DNA of 64,000 nt. Source: Neobacillus mesonae (GTDB lineage: Bacteria; Bacillota; Bacilli; Paenibacillales; Paenibacillaceae). The notes beneath the pieces were generated by a model, which ran no database searches, had not been told where the DNA came from, and saw only the letters and a list, made by a program, of their open reading frames with translations. The stretch lies in assembly GCA_023715865.1 (NCBI GenBank), contig JAMBOW010000002.1:124001-188000 (forward strand), given 5' to 3'. The position numbers and the translations under genes are program-made. Position 1 is the first letter of the stretch; every line of letters starts with the position of its first letter. Of the stretch, positions 56,851 through 64,000 are shown piece by piece.

Positions 56851-57684
56851 TTATGCTCCCCTTTCAAGCTGCTTCAAAATAGTGCGCAGTCCGGCATTAT
56901 CCATAATGGCTTTTGCCAACTCGCGAATACTTGCGGCATGTTCTCCCTTACGTCCGTTTTTCTTATCTAAGTTCATATTCTGCTGCATATAGGACGATAC
57001 ATCACGTCTGTTCCAAGCATCCTTATATTCCGTACAATAGGGTATACCAATCATCTGGCCTTTGTAACCGAAGCGGCGTTTAATATTACTTATGGTACAG
57101 CTAGATTCAGGATCATATTGACCAAGCGTTACGATTATTTTTTTGTCCTCAAGATCTTTTATTATTTCTTTATTATCCAAATAGCGTTCCAGCACTCTTA
57201 AATTCTGATCCAAATTTATAATGACTACATCTGCATCCTTCAACAAATTTCTCTCCATCCTTATCTGATTTCCCGCATCAAGCAGCACAAGATCATATGC
57301 CTCGTTGGCTGCCTTTAATAGCGGTGATACGTAGTTTATATATGCATCCTTTATATCAGAGTAATTCTGCCCGCGTGCACCTGGAAGCATGTCCAGCTGT
57401 CTGTATAGGGGAACTGTGCAATCTCTGAATTTATCTCTAGTCAGGCTTCCGCTTATATATAAACGAAGCAAAGCGTCCCAACCGGTCGTTGTTATCAGAT
57501 TAGTTATGTGATTGGCTGTATTGTCTCTTAACGGTAGTGCCGCTTCTATACTACTTCCTTCAATATCCGTATGCATTGTCAGTAATCGAACATGGTGAGA
57601 TAAAGCAATCATTAAAGCGGATGAAAACAAATGGGAGGAGGTTCCTCTTCCCTGCACTGGACTCCAGAAAACGACGCTGCTCAT
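56851..57684 (-). CDS. CpaE/TadZ-like MinD-fold protein with degenerate P-loop
   Basis: 277-residue protein with a MinD/ParA-like order of strands: VVFWSPVQGRGTSS at the P-loop position (the Gly-x-Gly-Lys-Thr lysine replaced, here GRGTSS), the DLVLLDAGNQ strand with a Walker-B-like Asp, and VVIINLDQNLRVLERYL typical of CpaE/TadZ. TadZ proteins in Tad systems are known to carry atypical Walker boxes and localise the pilus machine. It overlaps the upstream gene by 4 nt and is followed 18 bp later by the CpaF-like gene. Confidence 0.75.
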   Translation of the reverse strand: MSSVVFWSPVQGRGTSSHLFSSALMIALSHHVRLLTMHTDIEGSSIEAALPLRDNTANHITNLITTTGWDALLRLYISGSLTRDKFRDCTVPLYRQLDMLPGARGQNYSDIKDAYINYVSPLLKAANEAYDLVLLDAGNQIRMERNLLKDADVVIINLDQNLRVLERYLDNKEIIKDLEDKKIIVTLGQYDPESSCTISNIKRRFGYKGQMIGIPYCTEYKDAWNRRDVSSYMQQNMNLDKKNGRKGEHAASIRELAKAIMDNAGLRTILKQLERGA

Positions 57685-58391
57685 GCTCTTCTCCTTTCCG
57701 TCATTTGCAATGCCCGCTTCGTTTCAACACGATCCCAGCCAATAATCGTTTCAATAAGCTCGGCAAGCGATCTTTTGTACTGTTTTGATAAGGGTTTCAT
57801 TGTCAGCCTGCGATAATGTTCATTTTCTATACGAAGGGCAGTATCCATCTCATCCGAATGAAATATCACCCTGCTTGCATGAAAGCGAATTGGAGCATTA
57901 TCAAAATAGCTCCAAATAAAGTTCTCAAGGTACGTATCAACCGTATTGGTGTACAATCTGAAAAATCCCGGAAGTTCCTCTACCCCTAATCCCTCCATCA
58001 AGTCGGTAATCCAAGCCCTTCCCCGCTCCAAGCTTAAACGTGTGTAATCTGTTGCCCACACCCGAGCAGAAGCAGATATCCAATGCTCAGCAGATAAAAA
58101 ATCTTTGCGCTCCATATCAAGAATAATGAAGTCATAAGCGGCAAGCTTCTCTTCAAAACCGTCCAGATATTGTTCAATTTGAGTGAAGTGTGAAAATCCA
58201 AAAGCTACATCAAATCCCTCAAATTCCGTAATTTGAACATCTGTGTGAATTTCATCAATACAGTATCGATATCGTTCATCAGCAGTAGCGTCAATCAGAA
58301 GCACTCTAAACCCGCTTTTGGTTAAAACTTTACATAAAGAGAGCAGTACATCGGTCTTATTACATAAACCAGCAAATATATAGCTATTCAT
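57681..58391 (-). CDS. Second degenerate MinD-like protein
   Basis: 236-residue protein whose N-terminus (SYIFAGLCNKTDVLLSLCKVLTKSGFRVLLIDA) follows a MinD/ParA fold, but the P-loop reads GLCNKTDV and has lost its glycines. A Walker-B-like strand YDFIILDMERKD follows at about residue 90. The C-terminal half is unfamiliar and aromatic-rich. It lies between the SAF protein and the CpaE-like protein and overlaps the latter. It probably acts as a non-hydrolysing partner in the same machine (inference). Confidence 0.68.
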   Translation of the reverse strand: MNSYIFAGLCNKTDVLLSLCKVLTKSGFRVLLIDATADERYRYCIDEIHTDVQITEFEGFDVAFGFSHFTQIEQYLDGFEEKLAAYDFIILDMERKDFLSAEHWISASARVWATDYTRLSLERGRAWITDLMEGLGVEELPGFFRLYTNTVDTYLENFIWSYFDNAPIRFHASRVIFHSDEMDTALRIENEHYRRLTMKPLSKQYKRSLAELIETIIGWDRVETKRALQMTERRRA

Positions 58392-58416
58392 GGGACTACT
58401 CCTTTCCGAACTTCAA

Positions 58417-59448
58417 CTATGGTTTTGCTGTAAAAGGCTGAGATAGGATCTCGTTTTGTTCCTCAAGATCAGAATTTGCTGTTTGTCCTGAACTACCCGA
58501 TGATCCCTTCCAAATCTCTTCATTGCTTGGTGATTCTGCAGTGCTGTCTTCTCTACTGTCTGTAGTCCAATTTGGTAAGGAGCTGCTTACGTTTGAACGT
58601 ACCAAGTCGTTTTCAATCGATTCTGATACCGCATATGAAGCAGTTTCGCTCAAAGCTTGTTCTAATGACACGCGAAGCTGACTGGCCAGGGCACGTTCAG
58701 CACGATCTACGATATTCGGGTTTGATTCGATCAGCTGAAGGACTTTCTCATTAGAAGGATAGGTCGGTATGGCACGGTCTTGAAATTCCGGTTCTACATA
58801 TGTAAGAGAATATAATGATGCTTTATGAAGATAGGCATCCACCATGGCACTGGACAATGTGAGAATCTCTTCTTCGTTTAATGTCATCCACATCGTAGCT
58901 CCATTCAGATCCTCAACCTTCTTTTTGGACAATACAATGTAATCCTGGCCTGTTGGAAACTGAATACGTACATCAATTCTATCTCCTGCACTGAGAAGCG
59001 AAGGTAATTGAATAACCGAAATTTCTCGATTTCTTAAATCAGCAGGTGTTGGCTTCTCCTCATATATCATTGCACTCGTTAATGCCGTTCCAGCCTTTAG
59101 CTCAATCTTTGCTATGCGGCCCGGGATTTCGTCCAGCTCTTTCATTAAATTATCCGGTGCTTGGCCTTTCGGGACTTTAACAGCTCTTACATCAGAATCC
59201 TTAAGAGGTGTACCTGAAGGAATATCATGAATGGTTACATAACCAGTCTGGTTCTCCTCCTGCTCCGTAAGAAGCTGCTTCTTTACTTCAGCCAGCTCCA
59301 TCTCATGCCTTGATTCCAGCAGGTCCCTCGAATCCTTGTCGGATTTCCAGTCATAAAGCAAATACCCGCTACATAAAATACTTGCCGCAGCCGCCCCAAT
59401 TAATCCGGCATATATCTTCTTCTTGCTTTGTTTTCTAATTTTGGACAC
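58417..59448 (-). CDS. SAF-domain CpaB/RcpC-like pilus assembly protein
   Basis: 343-residue protein with one N-terminal membrane span (about residues 11-28), a charged coiled-coil-like stretch, and a SAF domain around residues 65-130 (VTIHDIPSGTPLKDSDVRAVKVPKG ... ELKAGTALTSAMI) as in CpaB/RcpC. A second beta region (GDRIDVRIQFPTGQDYIVLSKKKV) matches the RcpC follow-on. The C-terminal ~120 residues are Ser/Glu-rich and probably disordered. Gram-positive cells lack the secretin that CpaB docks to, so its partner here is open. Confidence 0.82.
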   Translation of the reverse strand: MSKIRKQSKKKIYAGLIGAAAASILCSGYLLYDWKSDKDSRDLLESRHEMELAEVKKQLLTEQEENQTGYVTIHDIPSGTPLKDSDVRAVKVPKGQAPDNLMKELDEIPGRIAKIELKAGTALTSAMIYEEKPTPADLRNREISVIQLPSLLSAGDRIDVRIQFPTGQDYIVLSKKKVEDLNGATMWMTLNEEEILTLSSAMVDAYLHKASLYSLTYVEPEFQDRAIPTYPSNEKVLQLIESNPNIVDRAERALASQLRVSLEQALSETASYAVSESIENDLVRSNVSSSLPNWTTDSREDSTAESPSNEEIWKGSSGSSGQTANSDLEEQNEILSQPFTAKP

Positions 59449-59480
59449 ACAAGGACTCCTTTACTAAACTCTTTTTGTTC

Positions 59481-60950
59481 CTATATGAACAGAAACCTCT
59501 TTCTTTTGCCCTCAGGCATAAAGGTACTGAGCGCCTGAGCAAGAACTTTATCCATATCATCAGACCGGTCAAAAGGATCAAAATGAAGAGGAACACTGTA
59601 CACCCGTGATGAATTTATGCTTTTGCGTATCCTAGTTACGGTCTCTCTCGATGCAAGAGGCAATAGATAAGTCCATTTCATCTTAGGATGAGAATCATAT
59701 GAACGTAAAAATAACGCGAGATCATCATGCTTCCACTCCGCAGCAGCGCTCACTACAATGGGAAGGTCACTACGGAAAAACTCCTCCATGCTACGTTGAT
59801 CCCTTTCATGTCCCATATCCAGAACCACATACTCGTAACTCCCTCCAAGCAGTCCGATGATTTCATACTTGTTCCTTTTCTGAAAATAGTGGACTCGATC
59901 AATTTCAAACATGTTCATGGTATGAATTTCATCTGATTCGCCCAAGGCGATCGACCTTATCCTGGCAAATGCACCCGAGCGCTGAGAAAGCTCTGCGACT
60001 GCTACTTTATTTCCTGCCCGTGCCAAATAATGGCTTATGGCAATTGCCGTATGAGTTACACCAGTCCCGGGTCCGGTTCCGATTAAAGCGATTACACAGG
60101 TTCCTTGAGCTATTTTGACTTCATTCCGAGCAGTACTCCTACTTGCTGCAGGGGCTGAAAGCCGGTACATCTCTTCCCTAAGCTCCCCTATGGATTGATA
60201 TCGTGCCTCTGGCTCGTGCCTGAGCAGTCTTCTTATAACAGGAATGTAGCTGCGCATATTTAGACCTCCCAGCATTTGTTCAACACCAGGAATCCACTCA
60301 CTATGCGTTCCCCTTGTTGCCATGTAGAGAAACAAAGCACCAAGACTGTAAAGGTCCGATCTACCATCTGTCTGACCTGAGCCAAACTGTTCAGGAGCTG
60401 CGAAGCCAATCGTTCCGAGCTTGATCGTGTCCTCCTCAACCTTCTGCTTATACTTTCTGGCAATGCCGAAATCGATCAAACGAATCTCGCCCTCGTCTGT
60501 AATCATTATGTTTCCGGGCTTCAAATCTCGATAAATCATAGGCGGAGTAAGCCGGTGCATATAATCCAACACCTCCATAATTTGATGGATTATATTTAAC
60601 ATTTGATTGACCGGAATATTGTAGAGATTTTGATGCAAATGTTCTTGCAGTGTCTTTCCATTAATATAGTCCATCACCAGGTAGCTGAAGCCTTCATCGT
60701 TCGGTTCAAAAAAATCTACAATTTGCGGTAGTCTAGGGTGCTGTAATGCGATTAACATTTCTGCTTCCGATATGATATTTCCATAGTGTTCAGGCAAAAT
60801 GACACTTTCCTTCACAGCCCATTTCTTGCCTGACAGCTTCAAATCTTCAGCCAAGTAGACATGGCTCATACCGCCTGATCCTATTTTTCGAACGATTCTG
60901 TATCTTCCTCCGAGGACGGACCCTCTTTCTAGCCGGGAAGGATGCTTCAT
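59481..60950 (-). CDS. Ser/Thr protein kinase fused to a MinD/CpaE-like domain
   Basis: 489-residue fusion. Residues ~15-275 are a complete Hanks kinase: Gly-rich loop GSGGMSHV, catalytic Lys in AVKE, YRDLKPGN loop, DFG in LIDFGIAR and APEQ. No PASTA domain or membrane span follows. After a short Ala/Ser/Arg linker, residues ~285-470 resemble a MinD/CpaE P-loop domain with VIALIGTGPGTGVTHT, where the usual Lys is Val, then a Walker-B-like YEYVVLDMGHE. The ATG at 60948-60950 follows AGGGGG. It is the first gene of the Tad-like operon, so kinase control of the machine is likely (inference). Confidence 0.88.
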   Translation of the reverse strand: MKHPSRLERGSVLGGRYRIVRKIGSGGMSHVYLAEDLKLSGKKWAVKESVILPEHYGNIISEAEMLIALQHPRLPQIVDFFEPNDEGFSYLVMDYINGKTLQEHLHQNLYNIPVNQMLNIIHQIMEVLDYMHRLTPPMIYRDLKPGNIMITDEGEIRLIDFGIARKYKQKVEEDTIKLGTIGFAAPEQFGSGQTDGRSDLYSLGALFLYMATRGTHSEWIPGVEQMLGGLNMRSYIPVIRRLLRHEPEARYQSIGELREEMYRLSAPAASRSTARNEVKIAQGTCVIALIGTGPGTGVTHTAIAISHYLARAGNKVAVAELSQRSGAFARIRSIALGESDEIHTMNMFEIDRVHYFQKRNKYEIIGLLGGSYEYVVLDMGHERDQRSMEEFFRSDLPIVVSAAAEWKHDDLALFLRSYDSHPKMKWTYLLPLASRETVTRIRKSINSSRVYSVPLHFDPFDRSDDMDKVLAQALSTFMPEGKRKRFLFI

Positions 60951-60970
60951 CAAAAACCCCCTTTAGGCAC

Positions 60971-61036
60971 AAAAAAAGAGAAAGCCCCTATTGTGATGCA
61001 CAGCGTTACTGCCATCGACAATAGGGATGCTTTCCC
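60971..61036 (-). terminator. Long terminator-like hairpin in the Tad-like operon leader
   Basis: On the minus strand, GGGAAAGC-ATCCCTATTGT (61036 inward) pairs with ACAATAGGGGCTTTCTC (60978 outward). The loop itself forms a second stem (GATG/CATC, CAG/CTG with loop TAACG). Seven T residues (60971-60977) follow, less than 15 nt before the ribosome site of the kinase gene. It lies downstream of the operon promoter, so it is an attenuator candidate. Confidence 0.7.
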
Positions 61037-61063
61037 TTTTCCGTACTGGTTAATTTTGGATTA

Positions 61064-61093
61064 ATTATATGATAAATGATAAGAAAATGTAAA
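61064..61093 (-). promoter_or_regulatory. Sigma-A-type promoter of the Tad-like operon
   Basis: Minus-strand -35 TTTACA (61088-61093), 18-bp spacer and perfect -10 TATAAT (61064-61069). The predicted start near 61057 leaves about 105 nt of leader, mostly the terminator-like hairpin. Confidence 0.65.
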
Positions 61094-61116
61094 GTGTTTT
61101 TTTACTTTTAATATAG

Positions 61117-61152
61117 AAAAAGAGGATCCAAGCTATATTAGCTTGGTCCTCT
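61117..61152 (-). terminator. Terminator after the RlmM-like gene
   Basis: The stem AGAGGACCAAGC (61152 inward) pairs with 61121-61133, with one bulged base, followed by T residues (61117-61121) on the minus strand. It separates this operon from the Tad-like operon promoter. Confidence 0.8.
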
Positions 61153-61163
61153 ATATAGAAGTA

Positions 61164-62213
61164 CTAGTACTTGATCATATAAAGCGTGATCTCATCCCGA
61201 TTATGAAAGAGCTGCTTTGCTCTTTGTATCTGCATTCTAGAGTCTTCAAATACTTCGATGACTTCACGGATTAATGCCATCGGTTTTTTGTGCATCAGCT
61301 TTACTGTTACAACGGCAGTACCACCAGACTGCAGACTGTGCAGCAAGCCTGTTACCAGCTTGGCCATCAATTTGGGACTCCAGCTCATGTCACATACGAG
61401 CAAATCAAACTCATTATCTCTAAATTTGACGTCACCCGCATTTTTGGATACATACTTCAGATTTGGATGACCTAACAGCGAAGGGTTCATTTTCGCCGGA
61501 TCCACAGCCGTCACTTGGAGTCCTCTTTCTAGAAGGAAGGAAGTCCATCCACCTGGTGCTGCACCGATATCGACCGCGTTATGAAACGAAGAAAAAGGAA
61601 TACCGAGCGTCTTTTCGGCTTCGAGAAGCTTAAATTTAGCTCTTGAAATCTGACCCTCTTCCTTCTGAAAGCGAATTGCTCCACCGTTCCAATCGGATAA
61701 ATTATCCTCAGCTTTGGAAACCCCGGCATATAGCCGATCTTCTGTTAAGAACACAGAGACGATCATATCCACTTCCTGTACAACGGGCACAGCCGGCAAG
61801 GATTCTAGGCCAGATGCCAAGTGCTGTTTTAGCGCCCCTGAGCTTTCTTTCCAATAGCTATCCTCTGTTTTTCTAACCTGCAAAGCATAAGTTCCCTCTT
61901 GAAGAGCCTTGTGCCCCAGCAAAAAACGGTATAATTCGGCGAATGCTGCTTCTGGATCATCCACCTTCTCTTCAAATTGAACAGGGAATATATGTCTCAA
62001 AAATATGAGCGGCTCTCTGACTAAAATATCTCTCACGTCATCAAGCTCTCTAGGCAGGGTAGCTAAAAATACTTCCCCCGATACGAGCATTGTGCTCTTC
62101 ACGCTGCCAAATGCTCTTCTCAATTCCTCTTGGGCATAAGGAGCAAACCCGTGATTGGCTGTACAAATGATTCTTGCAGCATTAATGTCTGCGGCAAATT
62201 CTTGATTACTCAA
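61164..62213 (-). CDS. RlmM-like SAM-dependent 2'-O-ribose methyltransferase
   Basis: 349-residue FtsJ/RrmJ-fold methyltransferase with an N-terminal THUMP-like region, as in RlmM (23S rRNA C2498 2'-O-methylation). The SAM motif is DIGAAPGGWTSFLLE, and the catalytic K-D-K-E tetrad is visible: Lys in RAKFKLLE, Asp in VCDMSWSP, Lys in TVKLMHKK and Glu in RDEITLYM. The TTG start at 62211-62213 has GGAGG 10 nt upstream. It is the last gene of a five-gene operon with nucleic-acid repair and thioredoxin genes. The exact target base is not shown here. Confidence 0.88.
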   Translation of the reverse strand: MSNQEFAADINAARIICTANHGFAPYAQEELRRAFGSVKSTMLVSGEVFLATLPRELDDVRDILVREPLIFLRHIFPVQFEEKVDDPEAAFAELYRFLLGHKALQEGTYALQVRKTEDSYWKESSGALKQHLASGLESLPAVPVVQEVDMIVSVFLTEDRLYAGVSKAEDNLSDWNGGAIRFQKEEGQISRAKFKLLEAEKTLGIPFSSFHNAVDIGAAPGGWTSFLLERGLQVTAVDPAKMNPSLLGHPNLKYVSKNAGDVKFRDNEFDLLVCDMSWSPKLMAKLVTGLLHSLQSGGTAVVTVKLMHKKPMALIREVIEVFEDSRMQIQRAKQLFHNRDEITLYMIKY

Positions 62214-62219
62214 AATTAA

Positions 62220-62993
62220 TTAACCTCCACTGCACACTCGAATCCATGGTCTTTCTTCGAACCAGTCAAGCTCGACGGAAACACCATAAGTATGCATTAT
62301 CGTTTCTTTTGTCAGTACTTCTTTCTTTGGACCTGCTGCGGCCACCTTACCGTCTTTTATAAGTGCAATATGAGTAAATAAGGGCATAATTTCTTCAATA
62401 TGATGCGTGACGTAAACAACGGCAATATCTTTCTTACCTAATTCATCCACTGCCTGAAGCATTTTTTCCCTTTCAAACAAATCTAAACCCGCACACGGCT
62501 CGTCCATGATCAAGAGTCTTGGTTTAGCCATTAATGAACGAGCTAAGAGCACTTTCTTGCGCTCTCCCTGAGACAACGTTCCGAACGGCTGCTCAGCTAG
62601 ATGAGAAAATCCAATCTCCTCAAGCCGTGCATATGCCTCGTCCCTTACTTCATCCGGAATATGCTGATAAAAACGCAAAAAAGCATAAGCGCCAGTCGCA
62701 ACGACTTCCCATACAGGATCCTTCAGCGCCAGCTTTTCAATTAAAGTTTGACTGATATAGCCGATTTCCTTACGGACTTCCCTAACATCACATTCGCCAT
62801 ACACGTAATCCAGTACCTTCACTTTCCCCTGGGAAGGGAACATGTAACCCATGATCATTTCTAGTATCGTTGTTTTACCGCTGCCGTTACGGCCAAGAAT
62901 AACCCAATTTTCCCCGGGTTTCATCTGAATGTTGACGTCATCCAGTATCACCTTGTCTCCTCGACGAAGAGAGACATGCTCCATTCCGATCAT
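62220..62993 (-). CDS. YlmA-like ABC ATP-binding protein
   Basis: 257-residue ABC ATPase, closest in layout to B. subtilis YlmA (molybdate-transport ModF-like group). All motifs are intact: Walker A GRNGSGKTT, Q-loop ISQTLIEKLALKDPVW, signature LSQGERKKVLLARSL, Walker B LLIMDEPCAGLD and H-loop THHIEE. No permease lies nearby, so a non-transport role or an unlinked partner is possible. It overlaps the thioredoxin gene by 4 nt. Confidence 0.87.
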   Translation of the reverse strand: MIGMEHVSLRRGDKVILDDVNIQMKPGENWVILGRNGSGKTTILEMIMGYMFPSQGKVKVLDYVYGECDVREVRKEIGYISQTLIEKLALKDPVWEVVATGAYAFLRFYQHIPDEVRDEAYARLEEIGFSHLAEQPFGTLSQGERKKVLLARSLMAKPRLLIMDEPCAGLDLFEREKMLQAVDELGKKDIAVVYVTHHIEEIMPLFTHIALIKDGKVAAAGPKKEVLTKETIMHTYGVSVELDWFEERPWIRVCSGG

Positions 62994-63304
62994 TTGATCA
63001 CCCTCCTGATTTGAGCGAGCAGATGCTCTACCGACTCCATTCGATAAACATGCTTGGGCAGTGCTTTTTCACCACTAAACAGTAGCACCGCAGGGACACT
63101 TCTGATCTGGTACTGCTGTACGAGGCCTTGAATCTGAGTAATATTCGCTTCATATAATATTTCTGCCGGCAGCAGGTGCTCACAAACTTCAAGCATACGT
63201 CTCGCTGCATGACAGGTGCCGCATAAGGGAGTATAAATGAACAAGGCAAAGGCCTGTCCCTCCCATGCCATTCTTAAAATTTCCTGCTCTGATGTTTCAA
63301 TCAT
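62990..63304 (-). CDS. Thioredoxin-family protein
   Basis: 104-residue thioredoxin fold with active site CGTC (TPLCGTCHAARRML) near residue 29 and the cis-Pro in IRSVPAVLLF. The typical second-strand Trp-Cys spacing is altered: the active site lacks the preceding Trp of classical thioredoxin. It is a general disulfide reductase by family, and its partner is unknown. It is coupled by 4-nt overlaps to both neighbours, cREC and the YlmA-like ATPase. Confidence 0.88.
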   Translation of the reverse strand: MIETSEQEILRMAWEGQAFALFIYTPLCGTCHAARRMLEVCEHLLPAEILYEANITQIQGLVQQYQIRSVPAVLLFSGEKALPKHVYRMESVEHLLAQIRRVIK

Positions 63305-63639
63305 GTACCGGATTCACCTGCAATTTTCTCCAGCAATTCATTTGGTATAGGTCCGTTATGCAGCTCTACATGATCAGGCTTGTTCGTATAGAGCAGTTCA
63401 TACATGGCTCTGCGACCAATGTCGCTGGAGGTGTGCAAATAAATTTTTTGGGGATATGCTTTTCGTTCCACTATGAAAGAAGCAATTTCAAGTCCAGTCG
63501 GATTTCCATAACCAAGGTCATAGTCGAGCGATAAAATATTCACACCGTATTCAATTAGAAGCAGCTTGCATTCATCTGCATCTCGAGCAAGTGTAAACCC
63601 ATTTGGACATGCCCTGTAATCATCAAGAAAAATGTTCAT
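63301..63639 (-). CDS. Cyclic-phosphate processing receiver-domain (cREC) protein
   Basis: 112-residue receiver-like fold (MNIFLDDYRACPNGFTLAR ... ILSLDYDLGYGNPTGLEIASFIVERKAYPQKIYLHTSS) of the cREC family, with an N-terminal DD pair and DYDLG where receivers carry the phospho-Asp region. Family proposals link cREC to processing of cyclic phosphates on RNA or nucleotides, which would suit the neighbouring endonuclease IV and RNA methyltransferase (inference). GGGAGGAG precedes the ATG. Confidence 0.82.
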   Translation of the reverse strand: MNIFLDDYRACPNGFTLARDADECKLLLIEYGVNILSLDYDLGYGNPTGLEIASFIVERKAYPQKIYLHTSSDIGRRAMYELLYTNKPDHVELHNGPIPNELLEKIAGESGT

Positions 63640-63660
63640 ATGCCGCTCCTCCCTTCCAAG

Positions 63661-64000
63661 TTACCGCTTCAGCCAGGAGCGAATTCGGTCTATGTCATCT
63701 TTATGGCTGCCGTCATCTCCCTTTTCACTTTCAAGTACCCAAATCTTCCCTTTGAGTTCTTTAAGATTCAACAGCCAAGTTAGTCCTTCCGCGCCTATTT
63801 TTCCTCTGCCTACCCGCTCATGCCTGTCTTTATTAGACCGAAGACCATATTTCGAGTCGTTTACGTGCACAGCGGCAAGCTGATCCCAATAACCAATGTC
63901 ATGCCCCTTTTGCAGCATTTCATCGTCTATTGTTCCGTTCCATAAACCGCTGGCGAAAGCATGACAAGTATCCATACAATATCCTATTGATTCAGGGAAC
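63661..64000 (-). CDS. nfo: Endonuclease IV/AP endonuclease 2 family, C-terminal part (5' end beyond window)
   Basis: C-terminal part of a TIM-barrel AP endonuclease of the Nfo type, with the start beyond base 64000. The visible ~113 residues contain DTCHAFASG, HVNDSKYGLRS, DRHERVGRG and a Glu-containing WVLESEKG near the end, where the metal ligands of the family are expected. It repairs abasic sites in DNA. It appears to be the first visible gene of the operon that continues into cREC, thioredoxin, the YlmA-like ATPase and RlmM-like genes, 21 bp before cREC. Confidence 0.88.
   Translation of the reverse strand, partial: FPESIGYCMDTCHAFASGLWNGTIDDEMLQKGHDIGYWDQLAAVHVNDSKYGLRSNKDRHERVGRGKIGAEGLTWLLNLKELKGKIWVLESEKGDDGSHKDDIDRIRSWLKR

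Noticed and set aside
60951-61093. Tad-like operon leader as a c-di-GMP (GEMM) riboswitch
   Set aside because: Pilus operons are often c-di-GMP controlled, but the expected conserved GEMM core sequences are not present; the element reads as a terminator stem.

Overview
The window looks like chromosome of a spore-forming, low-to-medium G+C Bacillota, most likely Paenibacillus or a close relative. The evidence is a NucB-type sporulation nuclease, a XerS-type recombinase, a PspA/DUF350/DUF4178/DUF4247 envelope module behind a textbook sigma-W-type promoter, strong Shine-Dalgarno sites with frequent TTG/GTG starts, and TPP-riboswitch control of thiamine genes. No rRNA, tRNA, CRISPR array, insertion sequence or phage was seen. 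Genus is an inference from family content, not a search result.

Layout. 1-4.8 kb: the end of a sugar-type ABC system (lipoprotein and AraC regulator), nucB, an SDR enzyme and a GNAT. 4.9-7.8 kb: xerS, converging on the molybdenum-cofactor pair moeA-mobB. 8-10.6 kb: the four-gene PspA envelope-stress operon. 10.7-17 kb: old yellow enzyme, polysaccharide deacetylase, LysM-3D cell-wall protein, a two-gene polar amino acid ABC system with fused receptor-permease, and an M20 peptidase. 17-22 kb: glycogen synthesis, with glgB-glgA on the minus strand and glgC on the plus strand. 22-27 kb: a five-gene minus-strand unit joining a PhnC-like ATPase that lacks its H-loop histidine, an FG-GAP-type lipoprotein, a two-component pair and a GNAT. 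27-36 kb: MFS transporter, HTH regulator and HAD hydrolase, topoisomerase III, a stand-alone gltD, and dfrA-thyA. 36-41.3 kb: pyruvate dehydrogenase pdhABCD. 41.5-48.7 kb: esterase, LMW phosphatase, TRIC channel, thiN, and the tenI-thiO-thiS-thiG-thiF operon behind a TPP riboswitch and terminator. 48.7-50.3 kb: an ABC-F ATPase. 50.5-61 kb: a ten-gene Tad/type II secretion-like operon. 61-64 kb: an operon of endonuclease IV, cREC protein, thioredoxin, YlmA-like ATPase and RlmM-like methyltransferase.

The most unusual region is the Tad-like operon at 50.5-61 kb. It opens with a Hanks kinase fused to a MinD/CpaE-like domain whose P-loop lysine is missing. A SAF/CpaB protein, two more degenerate MinD-like proteins, a membrane-anchored CpaF ATPase, a double-length TadB/TadC-like membrane protein and four small single-span proteins follow. 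No prepilin peptidase and no canonical prepilin cleavage motif is visible. The whole operon sits behind a sigma-A-type promoter and a long terminator-like hairpin lying directly before the first ribosome-binding site. Two other genes (the AraC regulator and topB) have the same promoter-hairpin-RBS leader layout.
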